Of a DNA stretch of 26,813 bases, positions 1-7,239 are shown one piece after another. The notes beneath the pieces are model-generated. The model saw nothing but the letters and a program-made list of their open reading frames with translations. It made no database searches and was not told the origin of the DNA. The stretch covers positions 1 through 26,813 of IMG/VR virus record IMGVR_UViG_3300021960_005941; one strand, 5' to 3'. The position numbers were made by a program, and so were the translations under genes. This DNA comes from a virus. The first letter of the stretch is position 1; every line of letters starts with the position of its first letter.

Positions 1-1
1 G

Positions 2-1006
2 CCGGAGAATTGTAAACGGTGCAAGTATGTCGAGGAACTTGATGGACGCAGCAAACGTCTTGAAGAAAACAAATATCACTATGACAACAATGCACATCTT
101 ATAGAACAAACTGCTGAAGATGGCAGTGTGCCTTATTATCCAAGCAACATCGATATACGTGTGGGTACTATTTGTAATTTAAAATGCATACACTGTGGCA
201 CAGGCGCTAGTAGCAAATGGAACGAAGATAAAGCAATGTTGGACAAGTATCCTAATACAGAGTACTACAACATTGATAACAAGTGGATCGAACAAGATAG
301 TTTTATTTGGGACAACATCAAAAAAAATTTAGAACACACAAAACGTTTTAACTTCTTAGGCGGAGAACCATTTGCCAATAAACAACACAACAAATTTATC
401 AAAGAAGTAGCATTTACTGATGTTGCAAAAGATATAACACTTACATATGTAAGCAACGGTACACTACTTACAGAGAAAGTTTTTGAACAACTTGTAAGTT
501 TTAAAGAAGTTGTTATTAGATTAAGTTTAGATGCTATACAAGAACCAGGCGAGTATTTTAGATTTCCTATTAAGTGGAATAGTTTTGTTAAAAAATTAGA
601 ACTAATGGAACAGTATGCCAAAGATAATGAACACTTGGATATTGGAGTTCAATGGACCTGTAGTAATATAAGCATGTTTTATCTAGTAGACACGTTTGAT
701 TATATGCATAAACATTTTCCAAATATTAAATTTATATTTGCTAATCATGTAGAATGGCCTGTACATATGAGCGCACAAGTATTACCAAACGAAACTAAAC
801 AAATTATAGCAGATAAAATTAATAATTACGACTTTGGAGAATATTCTGACAAAGTGCCTTTTTATGTTAACCATATGTTAGAAAAAGACTTGTGGAAAAC
901 TGAAGGTAAAACTTTTATGAATTATTTAAATGATCTTGATATAGCTCGTAATATAAGCTGGCAATATAGTTTTAAAGAAATGAAGTTAGAAAACTATAGA
1001 AAGTAA
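2..1006 (+). CDS. Radical SAM protein with preceding Cys pair (twitch/SPASM-like), 5' end outside window
   Basis: The frame is open from base 2 and enters from upstream, so this is the C-terminal 334 residues of a longer protein. The GTG at 128 is internal, not the start. The visible part opens with a C-x2-C pair (visible residues 4 and 7), then a charged linker. The radical SAM cluster follows as ICNLKCIHC (C-x3-C-x2-C, bases about 173-196), and a GGEPF motif lies at about 360-374. The 4994-6097 protein shows the same order, with GCIKC placed about 35 residues before its CNFACKTC, so the two are paralogues. Radical SAM enzymes cleave S-adenosylmethionine with a [4Fe-4S] cluster to start radical chemistry; the extra cysteines probably bind an auxiliary cluster. 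The substrate is unknown. A nitroreductase gene follows 38 nt downstream, the same partner as at 4994/6099. Confidence 0.85.
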   Translation, partial: PENCKRCKYVEELDGRSKRLEENKYHYDNNAHLIEQTAEDGSVPYYPSNIDIRVGTICNLKCIHCGTGASSKWNEDKAMLDKYPNTEYYNIDNKWIEQDSFIWDNIKKNLEHTKRFNFLGGEPFANKQHNKFIKEVAFTDVAKDITLTYVSNGTLLTEKVFEQLVSFKEVVIRLSLDAIQEPGEYFRFPIKWNSFVKKLELMEQYAKDNEHLDIGVQWTCSNISMFYLVDTFDYMHKHFPNIKFIFANHVEWPVHMSAQVLPNETKQIIADKINNYDFGEYSDKVPFYVNHMLEKDLWKTEGKTFMNYLNDLDIARNISWQYSFKEMKLENYRK

Positions 1007-1012
1007 TTATAT

Positions 1013-1021
1013 GATAAATAC
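1013..1021 (+). promoter_or_regulatory. Late-promoter-like GATAAATAC motif
   Basis: GATAAATAC differs at one base from the T4 late consensus TATAAATAc. It sits 24 nt before the ATG at 1045. It would start transcription near 1027, leaving room for the strong GGAGGAG ribosome site at 1033-1039. The same GATAAATA variant occurs on the minus strand near 19090 and 23855. It is an inference from motif and spacing only. Confidence 0.45.
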
Positions 1022-1044
1022 AAGTAATAAATGGAGGAGTAACA

Positions 1045-2073
1045 ATGACCATACTAGAATCTTTAAAAGAGGATGTGCTGGAAAAATTTCCTAATCAAAT
1101 AGTGTATCCTAATAAAACGCAAGACTTACTTGCTTACTGCGAAAAGAATGTAAATTTAATTACTGAAGCATACGAATTAGATCTTGCAGAAGGTGGTGAT
1201 AGACATACAAAGATGGTGATAAGTCAGCATTATTATGGTAATCGTCGTCAGACAAAAAATATTGAATTGCAAGTTGAGCAATGGATACATACTAAATTAG
1301 TTGAAATACTTATTAAAAACAAAAACAGAATCGAAAAGGGACATATTGAAAATTTATTTAATCTTTGGAAAAATGTTTTTGAAGGAAAAACTAGTCACGA
1401 AAATAGTCAAAGTTTGCTAGAAAAATTAACTATAAATCGTGCTAGTTATAGTGAATTTGCTCCAGATCCGGTTGACAAAGTTAAAACGCAAAAGATATTG
1501 GAAGCAGCAAATGGTATTACTCCTAGTTTAGGAAATAACTTTCACTATAGAGTTGATGTACTTCCGCAAGATGCAAAGGATGCAATGTATCCATATATGC
1601 ACGGAACGTTTGCTAATTGCACACAAGAAACAAGAAAAGAGTTTGGAGATAATCCACATGCTTACAGCGAAAAAGAATGGAGAGCAAAGGGCATTTGTTT
1701 TAACACACAATTTGAAGCACCATTAATTTTGGCATATAGCATTCCAGTTCGCATTAATGGTAGTCCAGAACATTGGAGACCTAATGAATTTGAAACCAGT
1801 AAAGATGTAACTTTGGTTGGAGTTGGCTTAAACATGTGGAATACTATTTGTACTGTAGAGGATATGGGATTAAATAGTTGTTGTCTAAGAGCATATCACA
1901 ATAAGGCACTCGAACAAATTAAAGTCTCTTCAAATGAAACTTTACCAGGCGATTGGCAATGGCAACCGTATGTATTCCTATGCATCGGTAAGGGTGTTAG
2001 ACCAAAAGGCGATCATAGAAAATACAAGCCAAGAGGTATTACTAATACTTTAAAGATTGAAGTAGCTGCCTAG
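1045..2073 (+). CDS. Nitroreductase-family FMN oxidoreductase with long N-terminal extension
   Basis: The C-terminal two thirds (from about residue 129) match the nitroreductase pattern: an NRASYSEF opening, an ILEAANGITPSLGNNFHYRV segment typical of FMN-phosphate binding, and VGVGLNMWNTICTVEDMGLNSC, the family's 'large hydrophobic helix then GLGSC' region. Residues 1-125 have no clear match and make the protein longer (342 aa) than the usual 180-220. Members use FMN and NAD(P)H to reduce nitro, quinone or enone groups, and some act as dehydrogenases on heterocycles in natural-product pathways. The ATG at 1045 has an excellent GGAGGAG site 5 nt upstream. It follows the partial radical SAM gene, and its 3' end overlaps the convergent SGNH gene by 32 nt. 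The substrate is unknown. Confidence 0.8.
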   Translation: MTILESLKEDVLEKFPNQIVYPNKTQDLLAYCEKNVNLITEAYELDLAEGGDRHTKMVISQHYYGNRRQTKNIELQVEQWIHTKLVEILIKNKNRIEKGHIENLFNLWKNVFEGKTSHENSQSLLEKLTINRASYSEFAPDPVDKVKTQKILEAANGITPSLGNNFHYRVDVLPQDAKDAMYPYMHGTFANCTQETRKEFGDNPHAYSEKEWRAKGICFNTQFEAPLILAYSIPVRINGSPEHWRPNEFETSKDVTLVGVGLNMWNTICTVEDMGLNSCCLRAYHNKALEQIKVSSNETLPGDWQWQPYVFLCIGKGVRPKGDHRKYKPRGITNTLKIEVAA

Positions 2074-2635
2074 CAAACTCTTTATGAGCTAACATACCCG
2101 GGTGGCTATTATCATTAGCCCTCGGGTATTTTTGTTTTATATGATCTAAATAAATTTTTGTACAAGAAGTATTATTCCATTGTGGTTTATCAACTGGAGC
2201 CATTAATATATGATTTAGGTTACGGTGTAAACTATTAACATGATTCATACGTAAAAATAAATCATTTATCATTTCGTAATCACTGTGTAAGTACTTAAAA
2301 AACATCTTGTCTCTTTTATCTTTGTGAGTATGATCAATAATGTGGCCAGTTTCTTTATTTTCATAGTAATGATATCTGTCTAAAAAACTCCAGTGTACAA
2401 AAACAATATCACTAGGTTTTAAATCAAAGTTTATAATAGTATGCCAAATTGCCTTATTACTATATCCTCCCTTACCTAAATTAATACACTCAACATTAAG
2501 TTCGTCGGCAATTAGTTGAGGCCACGCATACTTACTAGGTTGTGGAAATATACTGCAATTTTTTTCAAAGTTCCAAACATCGTCAAGTGCAGTGCCTCGA
2601 GTGTAACTGCATCCAAATGCTACTAGTCTAGTCAT
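2042..2635 (-). CDS. SGNH/GDSL-type hydrolase
   Basis: The N-terminus MTRLVAFGCSYTRG carries the block I serine motif (GxSxTxG-like, Ser10). Near the C-terminus NDNSHPGMLAHKEFA gives the block V Asp-x2-His pair. Block III may be the GKGGYSN region. At 197 residues the length fits a single-domain SGNH esterase or lipase, such as those that remove O-acyl groups from sugars or lipids. There is no signal peptide or membrane segment, so it should act in the cytoplasm or on virion material. It is translationally coupled to the upstream sulfotransferase-like gene by an ATGA overlap (2632-2635), with AAGGA about 6 nt before its start. Its last codons overlap the nitroreductase gene on the other strand. 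The substrate is unknown. Confidence 0.72.
   Translation of the reverse strand: MTRLVAFGCSYTRGTALDDVWNFEKNCSIFPQPSKYAWPQLIADELNVECINLGKGGYSNKAIWHTIINFDLKPSDIVFVHWSFLDRYHYYENKETGHIIDHTHKDKRDKMFFKYLHSDYEMINDLFLRMNHVNSLHRNLNHILMAPVDKPQWNNTSCTKIYLDHIKQKYPRANDNSHPGMLAHKEFARQLLQSLKY
2094..2138 (+). terminator. Rho-independent terminator for the + strand nitroreductase transcript
   Basis: A stem of ATACCCG (2094-2100) pairs with CGGGTAT (2123-2129). An inner stem of GGCTA (2104-2108) pairs with TAGCC (2116-2120) around a 7-nt loop. A T-rich tail, TTTTTGTTTT-like, follows on the + strand only. It lies 20 nt after the + strand stop at 2073, so it would end the radical SAM-nitroreductase transcript. 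It is embedded in the C-terminal codons of the opposite-strand SGNH gene. Confidence 0.8.
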
Positions 2636-3144
2636 ACTAGATCCTTGATGACATTTTCAAATTCAATCTTTAAATTATCGTGGTTTATTATTACATCCGA
2701 AAACATATAAGGGCTTGTATAATAACCACTAAGTGCTACACTAGTATCAAAGTCTCCTATTTGTTTTAGCGTGTTTATATCATCTAGCATATCTTCGTGA
2801 TATATAGTTACTGATTTGCCCCAGTTATAGTTATTCTGTTGTGCATCGTGTAAATCATAACGAAACTTGGTATATGCAAAACTATCAAGTAGACACTCAA
2901 TATCTGTTGTAATACTTAACTCTTGGCCAGTGTACGGCCCGTATTCTTTTGTGTGGCTTGTTACTACTCTACTACATACCATATTCCACCAATTGTGTCT
3001 TTTACTGTTAATAAATACCCAGTTAGTAGGATCGTCGGGTATCCATAACTCTTGACAATGAACATGTTCTATGTTATTATTGTTTAAGTAAGAAGTGATT
3101 ATATGACTGCCTGTGCGCCCTGGAGTTTTAATTAGATGCTTCAT
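2632..3144 (-). CDS. Sulfotransferase-like P-loop protein
   Basis: The N-terminus IKTPGRTGSHIITSYL resembles the 5'-phosphosulfate-binding loop of sulfotransferases (PRTGS type) starting near residue 7. The SKRHNWWNMVCSRVV stretch could be the 3'-phosphate-binding Arg/Ser region, as in Stf0-like proteins. At 170 residues it is short for the family (usually 220-300), so the C-terminal acceptor-binding part is reduced. It would transfer sulfate from PAPS to a hydroxyl or amine; the acceptor is unknown. It is the first gene of a two-gene minus-strand unit with the SGNH hydrolase (ATGA overlap). No Shine-Dalgarno site precedes the ATG. Instead a perfect TATAAATA ends 5 nt before it, which hints at a leaderless late message. 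A second sulfotransferase-like gene lies at 7777. Confidence 0.6.
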   Translation of the reverse strand: MKHLIKTPGRTGSHIITSYLNNNNIEHVHCQELWIPDDPTNWVFINSKRHNWWNMVCSRVVTSHTKEYGPYTGQELSITTDIECLLDSFAYTKFRYDLHDAQQNNYNWGKSVTIYHEDMLDDINTLKQIGDFDTSVALSGYYTSPYMFSDVIINHDNLKIEFENVIKDLV

Positions 3145-3157
3145 GTAAATATTTATA
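3144..3157. promoter_or_regulatory. Possible bidirectional late promoter
   Basis: The minus strand has a perfect T4-type late motif TATAAATA at 3150-3157, reading toward the gene starting at 3144. The plus strand has the one-mismatch TGTAAATA at 3144-3151, reading toward the gene at 3167, whose GAGGA site (3158-3162) would fall right at the message start. The core TAAATATTTA is palindromic. Both activities are inferred from motif only. Confidence 0.5.
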
Positions 3158-3166
3158 GAGGACTAT

Positions 3167-4282
3167 ATGACCAAAGACTTAAAATGGAGTAATTATGACT
3201 TTACAAAAATACCATTTGACGATATTGTTAGTGTTGGTCAGCGTACCCTGCTGTATCGTGACATATTTACTGTTAGTTGGCTACTGGGAAGATTCTGCAA
3301 TTACAAGTGTAGTTACTGTTGGCCCTACGCACGGTCAGATAGAAAAGATCATAGACCAACAGAACTATGCCTTAGCACAATTAATGAGATAAAGAGACAA
3401 GCACGTGAAAACGGATTTAATAGTTATCATTTTAGTCTTAGTGGGGGTGAGCCTACTTTCCATCCTGGCTACTTGGACATTTTACAGCATCTGGCTGATG
3501 ACGTAGACAATACAAACTACACTAGTGTACACATGACATCTAACTGTAGTCGCAATATGGCATGGTTTGAAAAGTATGTAGAAGCAGTCAAGCCATTCCA
3601 CCGTGCCAGTATTACAGCAAGTCTGCACACAGAACATTTAAATACAGTTGAGAAGATGCAAGACTTTGCAGATAAACTAATCTTCTGTCAGGAGCACGAT
3701 GTTCAAGTTACAATCAATATGGTTATGGTTCCAGACTGGTTTGAAAGAGATTGGGAAAACGCCCTGTTCTTCCACGAGCAAGGAATCAACGTTACACTCA
3801 AGCCACAATCAGACCCTACTGCTAGTAGGGTGGTTGATGGATACAAACCGGAGGACCTAAAGCGTTTGCACAACGGTATGCCACAACGTGCATACACTGA
3901 AAGCAAACGCAAATGGGCAGAACGTCCTAAGCCTGCTTTTCAAATACCTACCGGAGTCGATGGCAAGTTAGACACAAGTATACCGTGGCACATGCAGATT
4001 GAGTTTAAAGACAAAGAAGGTAACGCATGGTATATGGATCAAGCAGAACGCTTTAATGCATTTGGCTTTAACAAGTTCAAAGGCTGGAGTTGTAATGCAG
4101 GGTATCAAGGTATTATTATACGTGAACCAGATGGTAGTGTTAAACGTAGTTACAGTTGTCACGATGTTCCACTAGGTAATATCGAAACAGGATTTAAATT
4201 ATTTAATGCGCCAGCTCCTTGTATTACTAATAGTTGTGTAAGTAGTGCAGATAGTAAAATACCAAAGAGAAAGCATGTCTAA
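3167..4282 (+). CDS. Radical SAM protein with C-terminal SPASM-like cysteines
   Basis: The radical SAM cluster is RFCNYKCSYCW (C44, C48, C51), with GGEPT at residues 93-97 for SAM binding. The C-terminal part has C309, C331, C352 and C357 in a 'C-N-A-G ... G-S-V-K-R-S-Y-S-C-H-D ... LGNI ... P-C-x4-C' arrangement typical of SPASM or twitch domains that hold auxiliary Fe-S clusters. Such enzymes modify peptides or other substrates; anaerobic sulfatase-maturating enzymes and RiPP maturases are the known relatives. The length (371 aa) fits. The ATG has a GAGGA site 4 nt upstream and lies just after a possible bidirectional late promoter. It is the first gene of the long + strand operon to 12942, and its end overlaps the next gene by 8 nt. 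The substrate is unknown. Confidence 0.85.
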   Translation: MTKDLKWSNYDFTKIPFDDIVSVGQRTLLYRDIFTVSWLLGRFCNYKCSYCWPYARSDRKDHRPTELCLSTINEIKRQARENGFNSYHFSLSGGEPTFHPGYLDILQHLADDVDNTNYTSVHMTSNCSRNMAWFEKYVEAVKPFHRASITASLHTEHLNTVEKMQDFADKLIFCQEHDVQVTINMVMVPDWFERDWENALFFHEQGINVTLKPQSDPTASRVVDGYKPEDLKRLHNGMPQRAYTESKRKWAERPKPAFQIPTGVDGKLDTSIPWHMQIEFKDKEGNAWYMDQAERFNAFGFNKFKGWSCNAGYQGIIIREPDGSVKRSYSCHDVPLGNIETGFKLFNAPAPCITNSCVSSADSKIPKRKHV

Positions 4283-4994
4283 ACAAGAAACTATAGTATA
4301 CAAAGACTACCTTGGAGGTATTATTAGAGAACACCTGTCGGGTATAGCTAGAGAATACATTGGCGCCCCTGCTGATATTCCAAGTGGAACATTTTGGTTT
4401 AGAAAAGGTAATATACATAAACTAGACGAGATACAAAAGTTTAGTAAACATTTTATCGAACCGTTATTAGATAAAGAATGTTTTTTAATTGGCGATACAG
4501 CCTTTATGTTAAATCATCCACCGCATGATATACATATTGATTGTCCTAATTTAAAAGACGATATCAAAGGATATAAGAGTGTTGTAATACCTCTCGAAAT
4601 AGATACAGACAATTATCCTATGCTATATACTGCTGATCAATATTACTATGGGCCTACTACACGTTTTAGAGCAGGATGCGAAGAGTTAGATAATAATGAC
4701 GTAGTTAAAAATCAAAAAGCAAACGGTGTACATTTTAGTTATGATTATGAAGCTGATGGTGTAAAGCATTTAAGTAATTCAATTACTGAAGAATGGTATA
4801 CTGAGCATATTGATGAACCCATACATGTTCCGTATAGTAGTTTCAAAGGTATAAGTATAGAAAAGTCTAATGAATGGAAGCCTAGTAGTGTAATTATTTT
4901 TGATAGTTCGAGGATACATTTTGCTGAAAAAATTCAAAAAGTAGGTGCTACTTATAAAATCGGCATTAGTTTAAATTATGGAGTGAAAGCCTAA
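4275..4994 (+). CDS. Putative 2OG-Fe(II) dioxygenase-like protein
   Basis: The metal-binding pattern is H87-x-D89 (HDIHIDCPN) and a distal H215 in FDSSRIHFAEK, followed 13 residues later by K228, which could contact 2-oxoglutarate in place of the usual Arg. This is the spacing expected of the double-stranded beta-helix dioxygenases that hydroxylate or desaturate with O2 and 2-oxoglutarate. I chose the ATG at 4275 over the in-frame GTG at 4245 because it limits overlap with the upstream radical SAM gene to 8 nt, the style of this operon. The stop overlaps the next ATG by one base (TAATG at 4992-4996). It lies between two radical SAM genes. The substrate is unknown, and the fold is inferred from motif only. 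Confidence 0.6.
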   Translation: MSKQETIVYKDYLGGIIREHLSGIAREYIGAPADIPSGTFWFRKGNIHKLDEIQKFSKHFIEPLLDKECFLIGDTAFMLNHPPHDIHIDCPNLKDDIKGYKSVVIPLEIDTDNYPMLYTADQYYYGPTTRFRAGCEELDNNDVVKNQKANGVHFSYDYEADGVKHLSNSITEEWYTEHIDEPIHVPYSSFKGISIEKSNEWKPSSVIIFDSSRIHFAEKIQKVGATYKIGISLNYGVKA

Positions 4995-6097
4995 TGCCTT
5001 ATTGCAATGTTTTAAATAATCATGTATGTATTCGATTACCTGGTAGATATGCTCCTTGCTGTTATTGGAATAAAGATACAACTAAATTTCAAGATAATCC
5101 AAAGAAATATTTTACTACTATTGATAAACCATTTAAAGAATATATTGCCAGCGAATTGCATCAAGATGTTGTAAAGGTTATGAATGAAGACGGTGATTGG
5201 CATCCAGGATGTATAAAATGTAAAAATTTAGAAGACGCTGGACTTCCTAGTATAAGGCAAAAAATTAACGAACATCTTCCAGATAAAAATATACAATATA
5301 TGCAAATAAGTTTAAGCAATCATTGTAATTTTGCTTGTAAAACTTGTGATTCACGTAGCAGTAGTACAATTATGAAAATGGTAGATGCTAATCCAGAATT
5401 AGCAAAATGGTTTCACAAAGGTGAACTAATTACAAATACAGATTATAAAAAAGTATTTGATAACATTGACTTGAAAAATTTACAGCTTATTGAGTTTTTA
5501 GGTGGTGAACCGTTTGTAGATCCACAAACTACAAATTTTTTAAACTATCTACTAGAACACAGTAATTTATCAAATGTAACATTTAAAGTTCATACTAACA
5601 CTAGTTTCTTTCCAAAAAAACTTGTACCTATTTTAGCACAAATGAAAAGAATAAATTTACACCTTAGCGTTGATTCTTGGCATCGTAGTGTTGAATATTC
5701 TCGATTAGGATCAAATTTTGAAATAATTAAAAAAGTCACAAATCAGTGGATTGAATTTTCGAAACAATACAAAAATACTTACATAACACTATTTCCGACA
5801 GTAAACGCTTTTAATGTTAAATATTTAAAAATGACAAAAGAAGCAGCAGAAGAATTAGGTATAGATTTTGGATACGAATGGGTAGAACATCCTAAGCAAC
5901 TAAATCTAAACGCCTTGCCTGAAAGTTATGTTAATTCAATTAAAGATGATTACAATAAAAATTTCTTTAAAACTTATAAATTCAATCAACAGCAGTTTGA
6001 TGATTTAAAAGATTTTTTAAAAGACACCGACGGAGCACAAGGAAAATATCTCAAAGACTACCTACCAGATTTGGCTAAATATATTAAAGGAGAGTAG
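4994..6097 (+). CDS. Radical SAM protein with N-terminal (permuted) twitch/SPASM-like cluster
   Basis: Cysteines come before the radical SAM core: C4, C11, C21-C22 (YAPCCYW) and C72/C75 (GCIKC). The SPASM-like 'C...G-x-Y-A-P-C-C' and 'C-x2-C' elements are therefore N-terminal rather than C-terminal. The core follows with NHCNFACKTC (C110, C114, C117) and LGGEPF at residues 168-173. The same arrangement is seen in the partial gene at 2-1006. Predicted chemistry is SAM-radical modification helped by an auxiliary Fe-S cluster; the substrate is unknown. The start overlaps the upstream stop by one base. The stop is followed after one base by a nitroreductase gene, repeating the pairing found at 1006/1045. 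Confidence 0.85.
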   Translation: MPYCNVLNNHVCIRLPGRYAPCCYWNKDTTKFQDNPKKYFTTIDKPFKEYIASELHQDVVKVMNEDGDWHPGCIKCKNLEDAGLPSIRQKINEHLPDKNIQYMQISLSNHCNFACKTCDSRSSSTIMKMVDANPELAKWFHKGELITNTDYKKVFDNIDLKNLQLIEFLGGEPFVDPQTTNFLNYLLEHSNLSNVTFKVHTNTSFFPKKLVPILAQMKRINLHLSVDSWHRSVEYSRLGSNFEIIKKVTNQWIEFSKQYKNTYITLFPTVNAFNVKYLKMTKEAAEELGIDFGYEWVEHPKQLNLNALPESYVNSIKDDYNKNFFKTYKFNQQQFDDLKDFLKDTDGAQGKYLKDYLPDLAKYIKGE

Positions 6098-6098
6098 C

Positions 6099-6746
6099 AT
6101 GGAAATCACTCACAAAGATATTGAAAAAGCAATTATTAGAAGTCAGCATTGTCAAAGAAATTTTGATTTGTCACAGGCAATGCCAGACGAGGATATTGAT
6201 CTTTTAATTCATGCAGTAACAAATTGTCCAAGTAAACAAAACATTTCATATTATAAAGTGCATGTAATTACTGATAAGGATACTGTACTTGCTATTCATA
6301 ATATGACAGACGGATTTACAAAGAATTACGATACTGGCGAAACTACAACAAATAGTCAAACACTAGCAAATGTATTGTTTGTATTTGAAAGAGAAGACTT
6401 TACAGTAAATTCATTAGGTTCAAGTAGAAATCAACAAACTGTAAATCTTACAAATGATGACTTAACCAAAGAAGATTGGAATTCATTTAAAAAAGATAGC
6501 CATATGAGTACAGGTGTAGCAGCTGGTTATGCAAATCTTACTGCAAGTATTCTTGGATATAATACAGGGTGTTGTGCTTGTTTTGATAACGAAGCAATCA
6601 AAGAACATCTTGGAATATCAAATGATATAATGTTGTTAATGGGCATTGGGTACAAAAACGAAGAAGTTAACAGACGTGTACATCCTGTTACTGGATTTAA
6701 ATTTCCAGCACTAAAGAAACAGGAAATCACAGTTAACCGCATTTAG
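6099..6746 (+). CDS. Nitroreductase-family FMN oxidoreductase (second copy)
   Basis: The opening RSQHCQRNFD, then IDLLIHAVTNCPSKQNISYYKVHVI, is the nitroreductase N-terminal pattern (Arg-rich FMN phosphate contact, then 'A..aPs..n..p+.v.vi'). The central SHMSTGVAAGYANLTASILGYNTGCCACF matches the 'g.a..n..l.A...Gl..c' helix region, and IMLLMGIGYKNE is the family's 'i..++.+G+p' strand. The length of 215 residues is normal, without the extension seen in the 1045 copy. It has a GGAGAG site 4 nt before the ATG and follows the radical SAM stop by one base, so the two are almost certainly co-translated. It should use FMN and NAD(P)H; the substrate is unknown. Confidence 0.85.
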   Translation: MEITHKDIEKAIIRSQHCQRNFDLSQAMPDEDIDLLIHAVTNCPSKQNISYYKVHVITDKDTVLAIHNMTDGFTKNYDTGETTTNSQTLANVLFVFEREDFTVNSLGSSRNQQTVNLTNDDLTKEDWNSFKKDSHMSTGVAAGYANLTASILGYNTGCCACFDNEAIKEHLGISNDIMLLMGIGYKNEEVNRRVHPVTGFKFPALKKQEITVNRI

Positions 6747-6747
6747 T

Positions 6748-7239
6748 ATGAAGTATGTAGTTACGGGTCATACCAGCGGTATTGGAAAAGAACTATTCAA
6801 CAAACTACAACCAAATGTAAAAGGATATAGTCTTTCTTCAGGCTTTGATATAAACAATAAACAACAGCGTACTAGTATTATTCAACGAAATCTAGACGCT
6901 GATGTTTTTATCAATTGTGCAGAAGATAAATTTGGACAATCCTTATTACTTTTAGAATTGTATGAAGAGTTTAAAAATACAAATAAAATAGTTATAAATG
7001 TAGGAAGCAATGTTACACAAATTAATTTACAAGATGCACCTAATCTATTAGATTATTACACTTACAAGAAAACATTAAAAACACTATCAGATGACTTAGA
7101 TAAATTAAGCACATTAAATGTAAAATATGTTACTTTTGGATATGTAGGCACAGAACGAATGTTTAAGAAACACCCTGAAGTAACAGACTATATAGCAGTT
7201 GACGAAGCAGTAGGAATTATATTAAATGAAATATTTTAA
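6748..7239 (+). CDS. Minimal short-chain dehydrogenase/reductase (SDR)
   Basis: VVTGHTSGIGKEL at the N-terminus is the TGxxxGIG nucleotide-binding motif, DVFINCAED corresponds to the NNAG strand, INVGSNVT holds the catalytic Ser, and DYYTYKKTL gives YxxxK. GYVGTERM matches the 'PG.v.T.m' loop. At 163 residues it is well below the usual 230-260: the helices after the active site are shortened and the substrate-binding region is nearly gone. All catalytic elements remain, so it may be an active NAD(P)H oxidoreductase on an open or protein-bound substrate. The ATG follows the nitroreductase stop by one base, and its end overlaps the next gene by 14 nt. Confidence 0.75.
   Translation: MKYVVTGHTSGIGKELFNKLQPNVKGYSLSSGFDINNKQQRTSIIQRNLDADVFINCAEDKFGQSLLLLELYEEFKNTNKIVINVGSNVTQINLQDAPNLLDYYTYKKTLKTLSDDLDKLSTLNVKYVTFGYVGTERMFKKHPEVTDYIAVDEAVGIILNEIF

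Noticed and set aside
315-323. No separate zinc peptidase domain is claimed for the subtilase insertion (coordinates are residues of the 14350-17241 protein)
   Set aside because: Its His cluster (H315, H318, H321, H323) lacks the HExxH order and no second ligand site could be placed, so it is described only as a His cluster.
265-621. Minus-strand 118-aa ORF in the first radical SAM gene
   Set aside because: It is a shadow of the radical SAM frame; no start signal and no family pattern.
128-1006. GTG at 128 as the start of the first radical SAM gene
   Set aside because: The frame is open to base 2 with a C-x2-C that matches the paralogue at 4994, so 128 is internal.
4245-4274. GTG start at 4245 for the 4275 gene
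   Set aside because: It would overlap the upstream gene by 38 nt, while the ATG at 4275 gives an 8-nt overlap, the operon norm.
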